A stretch of DNA of 64,000 bases from Vibrio hangzhouensis (GTDB taxonomy: Bacteria > Pseudomonadota > Gammaproteobacteria > Enterobacterales > Vibrionaceae): contig NZ_FNVG01000017.1 in assembly GCF_900107935.1 (NCBI RefSeq), positions 37,653 to 101,652 on the forward strand. Reading direction: 5' to 3'. How positions within the stretch are numbered: the first letter of the stretch is position 1; each line of letters starts with the position of its first letter. The notes below the pieces were generated by a model. It was not told the origin of the DNA. It ran no database searches and saw only the letters and a list, made by a program, of their open reading frames with translations. The position numbers and the translations under genes are program-made. This document shows positions 16,806 through 24,506 of this stretch, one piece after another.

Positions 16806-17360
16806 CTAGAGCTCCGTTGTTCTAATCAGAGACTGGGAAAATGCCATGGTAGTGGCGACTTCTTTAGGGGATTGCCTATAAAAGGCGACCGACTGTGTCT
16901 GGGAATTAACTGACTCAAGGGGTTCCGCGATCGCTTGCGTACCAACTTGTGACAATGGTTCCATATCGTTGGCAGGTTGCATCACGTTTGTTATCGCCGG
17001 GTCGAACTGCACTTCAAGATTAGACGAGGTTGACTGAGCCGGGCCGAGCTGTTTAACCAACATATCCGCAATGCCTGAGCTCTGTTTCTTGGCCATTTCA
17101 ATCGCTAACTGACCATCATGCATATCACGGAATACCCCATGCTGCTGAGAGGAAAACGGACTGTCTTCATCGGCCAGCACATCGCTACTGCTGCGCATTT
17201 GTCTTAGCACCATTTGCAGAAACATGGCTTCGAACTGTCCCGCCACCTCTTGCAGAGCCCCCTGTTGGTCGCTGCTGTGTTTGATATTGGTCAGAGCCGC
17301 GTTGTCGTGATAAAGCACGCTGTTCATCTGCGTAGTGTCGTTCATCGCATCTATATTCAT
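16806..17360 (-). CDS. flgJ: FlgJ, rod-cap protein without muramidase domain
   Basis: FlgJ caps the growing rod in the periplasm. The 184-residue product keeps the N-terminal rod-binding domain (VAGQFEAMFLQMVLRQMRSS, then GVFRDMHDGQLAIEMAKKQS) but ends where the glucosaminidase domain of the usual 310-residue FlgJ of Gammaproteobacteria would begin. The last 70 residues are low-complexity and match no enzyme. The wall-cutting activity must therefore come from another protein; the transglycosylase at 30506 is the obvious candidate. It follows flgI by 9 bp. Confidence 0.92.
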   Translation of the reverse strand: MNIDAMNDTTQMNSVLYHDNAALTNIKHSSDQQGALQEVAGQFEAMFLQMVLRQMRSSSDVLADEDSPFSSQQHGVFRDMHDGQLAIEMAKKQSSGIADMLVKQLGPAQSTSSNLEVQFDPAITNVMQPANDMEPLSQVGTQAIAEPLESVNSQTQSVAFYRQSPKEVATTMAFSQSLIRTTEL

Positions 17361-17369
17361 ACTCAGCTC

Positions 17370-18491
17370 CTAAATCACGACCAGTTCAGCATTGAGGGCA
17401 CCGGCCTCATGCAGCGCTTGCAAAATAGACATCAAATCCGTCGGAGTTGCGCCCAAACTGTTGACAGCATTGACGATGGTATTGAGTTCGGTTCCTTCCG
17501 GCCAAATCACCATCTGTGCCTGATCTTCGTTGATGTTTATCTTCGATTGATCCACCACCACAGTATCACCATCAGCAAAGGCATTAGGCTGACTCACTTT
17601 CTGCGATTCGGTTATCGAAACGGTCAGGTTTCCGTGGCTCACTGCAGCCTCGGTCACTTTGACGTTCTTACCGACCACCACAGTTCCTGTGCGCGAGTTG
17701 AAGACAATACGCGCAGGTTTGCGCCCTTCAACCACACTCATCTCTTCCAGCATGGACATCATGGTCACTCGTTGCTGACTGTCTTTAGGCGCGCGCATGT
17801 CCACGCGCACTTTATTGACGGCAATCGCCACATCCGGACCAAAGGTACTGTTGATCTCCCGGGCAATGTTCTTCGCCGTGGTGAAGCTGGCCTTGCGCAG
17901 GTTCAGAGTGATCTGCGAACGCGAGTTGAAATCCGACGGGATCTCACGCTCCAGTGTCGCACCGTTCGGTACACGCCCCGCTGTTGGGGTGTTTACCGCG
18001 ACCTTAGAGCCACTGCGCCCTTCCGCTGATACACCACCAACCACGACGTTGCCCTGAGCTACGGCATACACCTCGCCATCCACGCCGCGCAACGGAGTAA
18101 GCAACAGCGTGCCGCCTCTAAGACTTTTGGCGTCACCGATAGAGGACACCACAACATCCAGCATTTGCCCCGGGCCTGCCATAGGATCGACGGTAGCGGT
18201 AACACTCACAGAAGCCACATTACGCAACTTAGGATTGGCATCGTCACCAATCTGCACCCCGAATTGGCGTAGCATATTGGTGATGGACTGAGCGGTGAAC
18301 TTCACCTGATTTCGGTCCCCTTGACCATCAAGGCCCACGACCAGTCCATAGCCCACTAACTGGTTACTACGAACCCCCTGAACATCGACCAAATCCATAA
18401 TGGGAATTTCCACTTCCGCTTTCGCGACGGGCATCATGCCCAATGCAAAAGCCAGAAAAATCGACGTGAAAAAATAGCGTTGTTTTGTCAT
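17370..18491 (-). CDS. flgI: FlgI, P-ring protein
   Basis: FlgI assembles into the periplasmic P ring around the rod, helped by FlgA. The 373-residue product starts MTKQRYFFTSIFLAFALGMM, a Sec signal peptide cut after AKA, and the mature part shows family blocks (DLVDVQGVRSNQLVGYGLVV, then GLDGQGD; GTLLLTPLRGVDGEVYAVAQ). The ATG at 18491 overlaps the flgH stop in a TAATG arrangement, which decides the start over an ATG five codons upstream. It ends in ALHEAGALNAELVVI, the standard FlgI C-terminus. Confidence 0.95.
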   Translation of the reverse strand: MTKQRYFFTSIFLAFALGMMPVAKAEVEIPIMDLVDVQGVRSNQLVGYGLVVGLDGQGDRNQVKFTAQSITNMLRQFGVQIGDDANPKLRNVASVSVTATVDPMAGPGQMLDVVVSSIGDAKSLRGGTLLLTPLRGVDGEVYAVAQGNVVVGGVSAEGRSGSKVAVNTPTAGRVPNGATLEREIPSDFNSRSQITLNLRKASFTTAKNIAREINSTFGPDVAIAVNKVRVDMRAPKDSQQRVTMMSMLEEMSVVEGRKPARIVFNSRTGTVVVGKNVKVTEAAVSHGNLTVSITESQKVSQPNAFADGDTVVVDQSKININEDQAQMVIWPEGTELNTIVNAVNSLGATPTDLMSILQALHEAGALNAELVVI

Positions 18492-19165
18492 TAGAACGGC
18501 ATCCATGGGCTGGTGAAGAATTGAGTGAGCCAGCCAGCAGAGTTACTGTCTGCCAGAGCACCACGGCCAGAGTAGGTAATACGGGCATCACCGATTCGGT
18601 GCGAGTAAACCTGGTTGTAACGATCGACATCATCGACACGGACGATGCCTGTTACACGAATAAATTCATCGCCCTGATTGAGACGAATCCATTTTTCGCC
18701 GCTGATACGCAGCACTCCGTTGGGCAGCACTTCATGTACCGTCACCGTAATGGCGCCTTCCAGTTTATTGCCCTGCGAACTGGCAGCACTGCCATCAAAG
18801 GCGCGTGAACCATTCAAACCCACGGCAGTTTCATTCAGCGTAGTACCACCAATGGTTGCGGCGCTGAAATCGACATTGGAAGACTTGCCAAACTTGGTGT
18901 CAGCTTTTTTACTCGACTGCGTTTCTTCCACCAGCAAAACAGTCAGCACATCACCGATACGGTACGCACGGCGATCCTGGAATAACGTGAGGTTATACTG
19001 GTGGCGATACAGACTGCCCCCCGTGGCCTCCGGTAACGCATAATTCAGCTCTGGTGGTGCATACTTCTGCTCATCCGGCTCAGGCGGTACAAACTCGGGA
19101 CGAGCTGCACATCCGGTCAACACCAGTAACCCTATTACCATCCACCATCGAGAAAGCCATTTCAT
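18491..19165 (-). CDS. flgH: FlgH, L-ring lipoprotein
   Basis: FlgH forms the outer-membrane L ring. The 224-residue product starts MKWLSRWWMVIGLLVLTGCA with lipobox LTGC. The mature part contains the family blocks YRIGDVLTVLLVEETQSSKK and ISGEKWIRLNQGDEFIRVTG and ends in WMPF. AAGGAAA lies 9 nt upstream of ATG 19165; a GTG six codons earlier has no better signal. Its stop overlaps the flgI start. Confidence 0.95.
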   Translation of the reverse strand: MKWLSRWWMVIGLLVLTGCAARPEFVPPEPDEQKYAPPELNYALPEATGGSLYRHQYNLTLFQDRRAYRIGDVLTVLLVEETQSSKKADTKFGKSSNVDFSAATIGGTTLNETAVGLNGSRAFDGSAASSQGNKLEGAITVTVHEVLPNGVLRISGEKWIRLNQGDEFIRVTGIVRVDDVDRYNQVYSHRIGDARITYSGRGALADSNSAGWLTQFFTSPWMPF

Positions 19166-19210
19166 GCCACTATTTCCTTTCACGTTAACTCCCAGTACTG
19201 CTGTTGATGG

Positions 19211-19996
19211 TTAGATTGATTGTGCAACGAACTTGAGCATGTCATCAGCCGCTGAAACTACTTTGGCATTCATTTCGTAAGCACGTTGAGTGGTGATCAT
19301 ATCCACCATCTCTTCTACCACTTGTACGTTCGAGCCTTCCAGAGCCCCTTGCTTGATGCTCCCAGCCCCCTCTTCGCCGGCAATCAGTTCTTCAGCCTGA
19401 CCACTGGCTTCAGTTTCTTTGAACAGGTTGCCTCCGATGGCTTCAAGACCCGCTGGGTTAACGAATTTCGCCAGGGTGATTTGCCCAAGATTCTGCGGCG
19501 CCGGCCCGTCTGCTGTGGTGGTGGTCACCGTGCCATCGACACCGACCGACAGGGTTAACGCATTGTCCGGAATCTGAATTTGCGGCTCCAATGGCAGACC
19601 CTGGCTATTCACCATCAGACCTTCGGAGTTGACATGAAACTGACCATTTCGGGTATACATGATCTGACCGTCAGAGTTTTCAATCTGGAAAAAGCCTTGC
19701 CCCATCACGGCTAAATCCAGCTCTTGCCCGGTATTTTGCGCGCTACCCTGAGTGAACACTTTCTGAGTGCCCACCACACGTACACCGCTACCCAACTGCA
19801 TGCCCGTTGGCAATTGGTTGACCTGATCTACCTGAGCACCTGGCTGGCGCTGAATGCTGTAAAACAGATCTTCAAACACCACACGGTCGCGCTTGAAGCC
19901 TACCGTATTCACGTTTGCCAGGTTGTTTGAGATCGCCGTCATCTTGGTATCTTGGGCGGCCATCCCTGTTTTACTGACCCATAATGCTGAATGCAT
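19211..19996 (-). CDS. flgG: FlgG, distal rod protein
   Basis: FlgG builds the distal rod. The 261-residue product, the usual length, has the N-terminal rod signature (MHSALWVSKTGMAAQDTKMT, then ISNNLANVNTVGFKRDR) and the C-terminal block (LEGSNVQVVEEMVDMITTQR, then AYEMNAKVVSAADDMLK). The FlgG-specific QRQPGAQVDQVNQLPTGMQL follows the first block, which separates it from FlgF. AAGGAG precedes the ATG. It is in mid-operon, 22 bp after flgF. Confidence 0.97.
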   Translation of the reverse strand: MHSALWVSKTGMAAQDTKMTAISNNLANVNTVGFKRDRVVFEDLFYSIQRQPGAQVDQVNQLPTGMQLGSGVRVVGTQKVFTQGSAQNTGQELDLAVMGQGFFQIENSDGQIMYTRNGQFHVNSEGLMVNSQGLPLEPQIQIPDNALTLSVGVDGTVTTTTADGPAPQNLGQITLAKFVNPAGLEAIGGNLFKETEASGQAEELIAGEEGAGSIKQGALEGSNVQVVEEMVDMITTQRAYEMNAKVVSAADDMLKFVAQSI

Positions 19997-20018
19997 GATT
20001 ACTCCTTTGCGCGCGAGA

Positions 20019-20750
20019 TTAACTCGCGCTCATTAATTTGTTTCCAGATTGCGCAAGTGTTTCCGCTGTTTTCATCATGCGGATTTGCATCTCAAAGTTG
20101 CGGGTAAGTGACATCACACTGAGCAATTCATCAATGGCTGACACGTTACTGCCTTCAATGTGCTCAGGAGCCAGATTTACGGTGGCATCCGCAGCAAAAG
20201 GCTGGCCATCAAGGCTGTGCAGCAAACTGTCACTCTCTTTTTGCAGTTGATTTCTCTCCGGCTTTACCAGCTTCAGAGTGCCGACTTCCACTTCCGCGCC
20301 GCCTCCCGGTGGAATAACGCTGACCCGGCCACGCTCACTGATTTCTACCTTCTGGAATTCCGGTAGAACCATCGGACCGTTATCACCGATGACAGGGAAA
20401 CCATTGATACTCATCGCACCCAGTTCATTCACTTTGATATTACCGGCACGGGTATAGGCTTCGTTGCCTGCAGGTGTCTGAACACTGATGTAACCTTCAC
20501 CCATAATGGCGATATCCAGTGCCCGACCCGTTTTCACTACATCGCCAGAATCAAAGCGCGTCGCAGCAGAGTTGGTGACAACCATGGTGCGTCCATCAAA
20601 GCCTGAACCTTGCAGCGGAATGCTTTTCACGCGTTCCATATCGGCGCGAAAACCGGCCGTATCGGCATTCGATAAGTTATTGGAGCGAACGTGCTGCGCC
20701 TTGAGTACGCGACTCGCTCCGGTTGTGGCTGTGAATAACAAGCTATCCAT
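20019..20750 (-). CDS. flgF: FlgF, proximal rod protein
   Basis: FlgF is a rod subunit next to the distal rod. The 243-residue product has a variant of the rod N-terminus (MDSLLFTATTGASRVLKAQH, then VRSNNLSNADTAGFRADMER) and the C-terminal block EGSNVSAIDELLSVMSLTRN followed by FEMQIRMMKTAE. It is 11 bp downstream of flgE and 22 bp upstream of flgG on the minus strand, in canonical order. Confidence 0.95.
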   Translation of the reverse strand: MDSLLFTATTGASRVLKAQHVRSNNLSNADTAGFRADMERVKSIPLQGSGFDGRTMVVTNSAATRFDSGDVVKTGRALDIAIMGEGYISVQTPAGNEAYTRAGNIKVNELGAMSINGFPVIGDNGPMVLPEFQKVEISERGRVSVIPPGGGAEVEVGTLKLVKPERNQLQKESDSLLHSLDGQPFAADATVNLAPEHIEGSNVSAIDELLSVMSLTRNFEMQIRMMKTAETLAQSGNKLMSAS

Positions 20751-20761
20751 GCGCTAACTTC

Positions 20762-21958
20762 CTATACCGCGTTGAACAGGGCTTGAGTCAGCTTGTCAGA
20801 CGTCGAAATCGTCTTCGCATTCGCTTGGTAGTTGCGCTGAGCCGTCATCAGGTTCACCAGTTCAGAGGTCAGATCGACGTTAGAGCCTTCCAGCGCTCCC
20901 GGCGTCAGATCACCTAACACGCCTGTACCTGGCGTCCCCATCACTGGTGCGCCTGAGCTGTAGCTCTGAGTCCAGGCCGTTCCATTGGTCTTCGCCAGAC
21001 CTTGAGGGTTGGCAAAGTTTGCTAAAATGACTTGTCCTTGCAATTGAGACTGGCCGTTGGTGTAAGTCGCAAACAGCATGCCGTTGTCTTCCACTCGAAC
21101 CCCTGCCAGTTCACCCGAGGTATAACCGTTAGGATTGTTGGTGCTCACGCCAAATGCGGCGCCAAATTGTGTGCTGCCAGCCAGACTGATATCGATGCTC
21201 ATGGCATTGGCACCCGGAGCCGGGAAAGCGACGTTGAAGGAACCGGCTGGTGACGCCAAGGTACCATCGGTATTAAAAGTCACAGGTACGGTTTGTACTG
21301 GCGTGCTGCCACCATCCACCTGCACATTGACTTCCCAGGTGTTATCAGCCGTTTTGGTGAAGTACTGAGTCACCGTGTGTGAGTTGCCCAGTGAGTCATA
21401 CACTTTCGAGGTGTAAGAAGAGTTAAATGAGTTGGGATCAGCAGGGTCAAACGGATTGACCGCCTGATCTATCACATCGGAGCTGGCATCAAAATTGGCC
21501 ACAAAATCCAGCTTGTCCGTCGCTTTCGCCGCCAGTGAGGAAGTGCTGATCTGCAGATCGCCGACCGAACCTGTCAGCAGGTTATTGTTGCTGTCGACGC
21601 TGTAGCCCTGAAGTTTTGCCCCTGTGTTACCGACAACATAGTTGTTTTTATCGGTACCGAATACGCCCGCGCGGGTATACAAAGTCTGGCCCATATGGTC
21701 TTTGGTCACGAAAAAGCCGTTGCCATTGATCGCCATATCCATAGAGCGACCCGTGCCCGACACTGAACCATTCTTGTCGAAATTCTGAGAAATCGCCGCG
21801 ACTTCCACCCCACCAGGTTGCATGCCGTTGTAGACTGCGGAGAATTCAGTACGTGACTGTTTAAAACCATACGTGGAAGCGTTGGCAATGTTATGGCTGA
21901 TTGTATTTAGCTGAGTATTGGTGGCGTCCAGGCCACTTAATGCAATATTAAAGCTCAT
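20762..21958 (-). CDS. flgE: FlgE, hook protein
   Basis: FlgE is the hook subunit. The 398-residue product starts MSFNIALSGLDATNTQLNTI and continues HNIANASTYGFKQSRTEF. It has the conserved hook-family stretch SGTGRSMDMAINGNGFFVTK and ends in a block with LEGSNVDLTSELVNLMTAQR and NYQANAKTISTSDKLTQALF. The middle is a Thr/Asn/Gly-rich exposed domain. AGGAC-type purine sequence precedes the ATG. Position after flgD is canonical. Confidence 0.97.
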   Translation of the reverse strand: MSFNIALSGLDATNTQLNTISHNIANASTYGFKQSRTEFSAVYNGMQPGGVEVAAISQNFDKNGSVSGTGRSMDMAINGNGFFVTKDHMGQTLYTRAGVFGTDKNNYVVGNTGAKLQGYSVDSNNNLLTGSVGDLQISTSSLAAKATDKLDFVANFDASSDVIDQAVNPFDPADPNSFNSSYTSKVYDSLGNSHTVTQYFTKTADNTWEVNVQVDGGSTPVQTVPVTFNTDGTLASPAGSFNVAFPAPGANAMSIDISLAGSTQFGAAFGVSTNNPNGYTSGELAGVRVEDNGMLFATYTNGQSQLQGQVILANFANPQGLAKTNGTAWTQSYSSGAPVMGTPGTGVLGDLTPGALEGSNVDLTSELVNLMTAQRNYQANAKTISTSDKLTQALFNAV

Positions 21959-22002
21959 AATGTCCTCTGATTCTGATTATTTTTCTCGTTAGAATGTGAG
22001 CG

Positions 22003-22680
22003 CTATGCGCCGAACTGACTGATTTTGTAGAACGGTACGCTGCCTACTCCGGCAACATTCACCATGGCAGCGCCGCCGGTACTAGGAATACGCACTTGCT
22101 GGACTTCCCCTGCCAATAACAGGTTCGGACTCGCTTGCCCTTCCTGTACTTCGACAGACACGGTGTAATTACCCGGTTTCAAGCCCAGCTCTTCCGGGTC
22201 AATGTTGAAATCCACATCACCCGCGGGGTGTGCACCAAGAGGCACTTTGGTTTTCTGGCCAAACTCATCTTCCACCACTAAAGTGACCTGATTAGAAGGA
22301 TGCTCCAGCTCGATTCGTCCCTTTTGAGTCCCTTCAGCCAGTTCAAATTCATTGCCGCTGACGTACACGGTCTGACCCACCAGCCCCGCTGTCGATAACA
22401 CTTGCATGTTGTCGAGCAGAACCATGCTGTTTTGCATCAGCATGGACATATTTTCAGTACTTTGTACCTGAGAGAATTGCGCCAGTTGGCTGACATACTC
22501 AGTACCATCCAGTGGATTCAAAGGGTCCTGATTCTGGATTTGTGCCACCATCAAGGTGATGAATTCGTTTTGCAGCGAGCTTGCACTGTTCATATCTTGC
22601 GGGTTAGCCGCGATCCCCGGATTACTCTGGGTTGTCGTTGGCGTATCCGTGTCCAGCGCAGTAAATTGAGCAATACTCAT
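22003..22680 (-). CDS. flgD: FlgD, hook cap scaffold
   Basis: FlgD caps the hook while FlgE subunits assemble. The 225-residue product has the conserved N-terminal block (LQNEFITLMVAQIQNQDPLN, then PLDGTEYVSQLAQFSQVQS) and a C-terminal Ig-like FlgD domain (VSVEVQEGQASPNLLLAGEV). Its ATG overlaps the flgC stop by one base (TAATG), so translation is coupled. Confidence 0.95.
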   Translation of the reverse strand: MSIAQFTALDTDTPTTTQSNPGIAANPQDMNSASSLQNEFITLMVAQIQNQDPLNPLDGTEYVSQLAQFSQVQSTENMSMLMQNSMVLLDNMQVLSTAGLVGQTVYVSGNEFELAEGTQKGRIELEHPSNQVTLVVEDEFGQKTKVPLGAHPAGDVDFNIDPEELGLKPGNYTVSVEVQEGQASPNLLLAGEVQQVRIPSTGGAAMVNVAGVGSVPFYKISQFGA

Positions 22681-23114
22681 TAGCGTCCTTCTCCTAATCT
22701 CAGCAGCCCTTGCTGCATGCTTTTCACATTCGCCAGCACTTCCACATTGGTCTCGAAACTGCGCGTCGCCGACATCATGTCTGCCATTTCCGCCACCACA
22801 TCGACACCAGGGTAATAGACGTAACCCTCTTCGTTGGCTAGCGGGTTATTGGGTTCAAATCTTTGTTCAGCCTTGGCGTCACTTTGCACCACATCGACAA
22901 TTCGCACTTCCGCATTGGGGTAGACATTTTGGCCTGCGGCCAGCTGAGTCTGGCTATACACCGTGGCAAACACAGGTTTTAGTGCTTTGTAGGCATCGTC
23001 CGGGTTCGCTGACACTGCATCAGCATTCGCCAGGTTACTGGCTACCGTGTTGAGACGAACGGTTTGCGCTGTCATTGCCGAGCCCGCGATGGAATAGATA
23101 TCAGTGAATGACAT
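22680..23114 (-). CDS. flgC: FlgC, proximal rod protein
   Basis: FlgC is a rod subunit exported early. The 144-residue product starts MSFTDIYSIAGSAMTAQTVR and continues LNTVASNLANADAVSANPDD, the rod signature, with the FlgC motif VYYPGVDVVAEMADMMSATR and a C-terminal helix FETNVEVLANVKSMQQGLLR. It is 2 bp downstream of flgB and overlaps flgD. Confidence 0.95.
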   Translation of the reverse strand: MSFTDIYSIAGSAMTAQTVRLNTVASNLANADAVSANPDDAYKALKPVFATVYSQTQLAAGQNVYPNAEVRIVDVVQSDAKAEQRFEPNNPLANEEGYVYYPGVDVVAEMADMMSATRSFETNVEVLANVKSMQQGLLRLGEGR

Positions 23115-23116
23115 GA

Positions 23117-23479
23117 TTAACGTCCCTCTATCGCTTTAGCCAGACCACTGAATTTCATATTCATAAACGTCAGGCTGGTTTGAAAATCCATGTTGTTTTG
23201 CGTGAATTTGGCTTGCTCCACGCCCAGTTCTACCGTGTTGCCATCTTTACTGTTCTGATATGGCACAGAATACTTGGTTGAAACGTCCAGCTTCGGTGTT
23301 GTCGCGTGCACACCATTTGGATTGGCCTGCTTCATAACCGTGGTAAAACTCAAGTCTTTGGCCAGGTATCCAGGCGTATCGACATTTGCTAAGTTACTAG
23401 CAAGCACCTTGGTACGCTGAACCCGAAAGTTGAGTGCCTCTGGGTGAACCCCTAATGCACTGTCAAAACTGATTGCCAT
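23117..23479 (-). CDS. flgB: FlgB, proximal rod protein
   Basis: FlgB is the first rod subunit and the first gene of the long flgB-L operon. The 120-residue product starts MAISFDSALGVHPEALNFRV and contains KVLASNLANVDTPGYLAKDL and the C-terminal NMDFQTSLTFMNMKFSGLAK. The start at 23479 is chosen because AAGGA lies 9 nt upstream and the family starts here; the frame stays open for more than 300 bp farther upstream, but that extension has no similarity to FlgB and runs across the flgA gene. A sigma-54-like site lies 38 bp upstream. Confidence 0.95.
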   Translation of the reverse strand: MAISFDSALGVHPEALNFRVQRTKVLASNLANVDTPGYLAKDLSFTTVMKQANPNGVHATTPKLDVSTKYSVPYQNSKDGNTVELGVEQAKFTQNNMDFQTSLTFMNMKFSGLAKAIEGR

Positions 23480-23516
23480 GTCTCTGTCCTTAAATGGGCG
23501 AAGTACTAAGGGGTAT

Positions 23517-23533
23517 AACAAGATACATGCCAA
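23517..23533 (-). promoter_or_regulatory. Sigma-54-like promoter for the flgB-L operon
   Basis: On the minus strand TTGGCATG-TATC-TTGTT matches the sigma-54 pattern with correct spacing between GG and the -12 TTG (TTGT in place of TTGC). It lies 38 bp upstream of flgB. Together with the site before fliD this suggests both structural operons respond to one sigma-54 activator, LafK in known lateral systems. The overlapping leader of flgA runs the other way. Confidence 0.5.
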
Positions 23534-23573
23534 TTTTTTTATAAAGCAAAAACAATGACTTATACAAAAAACA

Positions 23574-23600
23574 GGAAGCGAAACTTCCGTTTCACGGAAG
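23574..23600 (+). promoter_or_regulatory. Two mutually exclusive small hairpins in the flgA leader
   Basis: GGAAG (23574-23578) can pair with CTTCC (23584-23588), and CTTCCG (23584-23589) can pair with CGGAAG (23595-23600). The second hairpin would hide the GGAAG that is the only ribosome-binding candidate for ATG 23612. A translational switch is possible, but this is only a pattern. Confidence 0.3.
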
Positions 23601-23611
23601 CCAGAACAGGG

Positions 23612-24334
23612 ATGAGGAAGTGGGTCGGAAGCATTGTGATATTGCTCGCAACGTGGTCTGGATACGCTGCCGAAGAAGCCAAAATGACCACCCAAGCGCT
23701 CGAGACTGCGGTCCATCTTTCGCTGCAAGAAGAAATTCAACGAGTCGCCCAGCAGCAAAACTGGCAGCACCATCAGATGCATCTCGTGATATTCGTTCCA
23801 GAGTCTGCAAAACATCTGGCACGGTGTCAGGGGCCGCTAATTGTTTCCAGCCGTGACAACCAGACCTTGCCCGTTGGCAACTTAAAGCGAAGTGTAAGCT
23901 GTCAGGATGGATTCAATGATTGGCGCATCAACACCAGCGCAAAAGTAACCCTTTCCGTGCCAGTTGCTGTTGCGACCACCACACTGAATCGCAACAGTCA
24001 AATCAATGCCAACTCCGTTAAACTGGAAACCCGAACCCTCACCCGGGCTATCCATTTTGTGCCAGAGCTCTCCCAGTTGATCGGTAAACAGGTATCAAGA
24101 CGCATGCGCTCTGGCCAGATCATTGATGCCAGTTTTGTCTCTAACCCACCACTGGTCGAGAAAGGCAACGAGGTAGTGATTATTGCTGCCAAAGGCAAGC
24201 TCAATGCCAGCACCAAGGGCATTGCTCTGGAAAACGGTGGAGCAGGAGAACAGATAGATGTGCAGAATAGTCAATCAAAGCAGGTGATTCGTGCCGTAGT
24301 GACTGGCTTGAATCAAGTTCATACGCAATTCTGA
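23612..24334 (+). CDS. flgA: FlgA, P-ring assembly chaperone
   Basis: FlgA is a periplasmic chaperone for FlgI. The 240-residue product starts MRKWVGSIVILLATWSGYAA, a Sec signal peptide, and has the N-terminal domain with two cysteines (ARCQGPL and SVSCQDG) and a C-terminal SAF-like domain (RTLTRAIHFVPELSQLIGKQ, then VSRRMRSGQIIDASFV). The frame extends upstream to an ATG at 23555, but that adds 19 basic residues in front of the signal peptide and lacks a ribosome site; GGAAG sits 11 nt before ATG 23612. It is divergent from flgB. In most relatives flgM comes next; here a polysaccharide lyase gene intervenes. Confidence 0.92.
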   Translation: MRKWVGSIVILLATWSGYAAEEAKMTTQALETAVHLSLQEEIQRVAQQQNWQHHQMHLVIFVPESAKHLARCQGPLIVSSRDNQTLPVGNLKRSVSCQDGFNDWRINTSAKVTLSVPVAVATTTLNRNSQINANSVKLETRTLTRAIHFVPELSQLIGKQVSRRMRSGQIIDASFVSNPPLVEKGNEVVIIAAKGKLNASTKGIALENGGAGEQIDVQNSQSKQVIRAVVTGLNQVHTQF

Positions 24335-24506
24335 GCACAGGTCAACACACCCAATTCAGCCAAACCCATAACCGACACCAATGGTTACCGTTTGTCATAT
24401 TGTTAAATTTGAACACGGGTTCCAAAAGTCACGCCAGTCGTTTTATTGCAGCAAGTTATCGTAGAAGAAAAACAACGCTTATTTCAATAAAACAAAAGTG
24501 GTGGTT

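Noticed and set aside
23480..23815. Long N-terminal extension of flgB
   Set aside because: The extension runs across divergent flgA, has no FlgB similarity, and AAGGA at proper distance marks ATG 23479.
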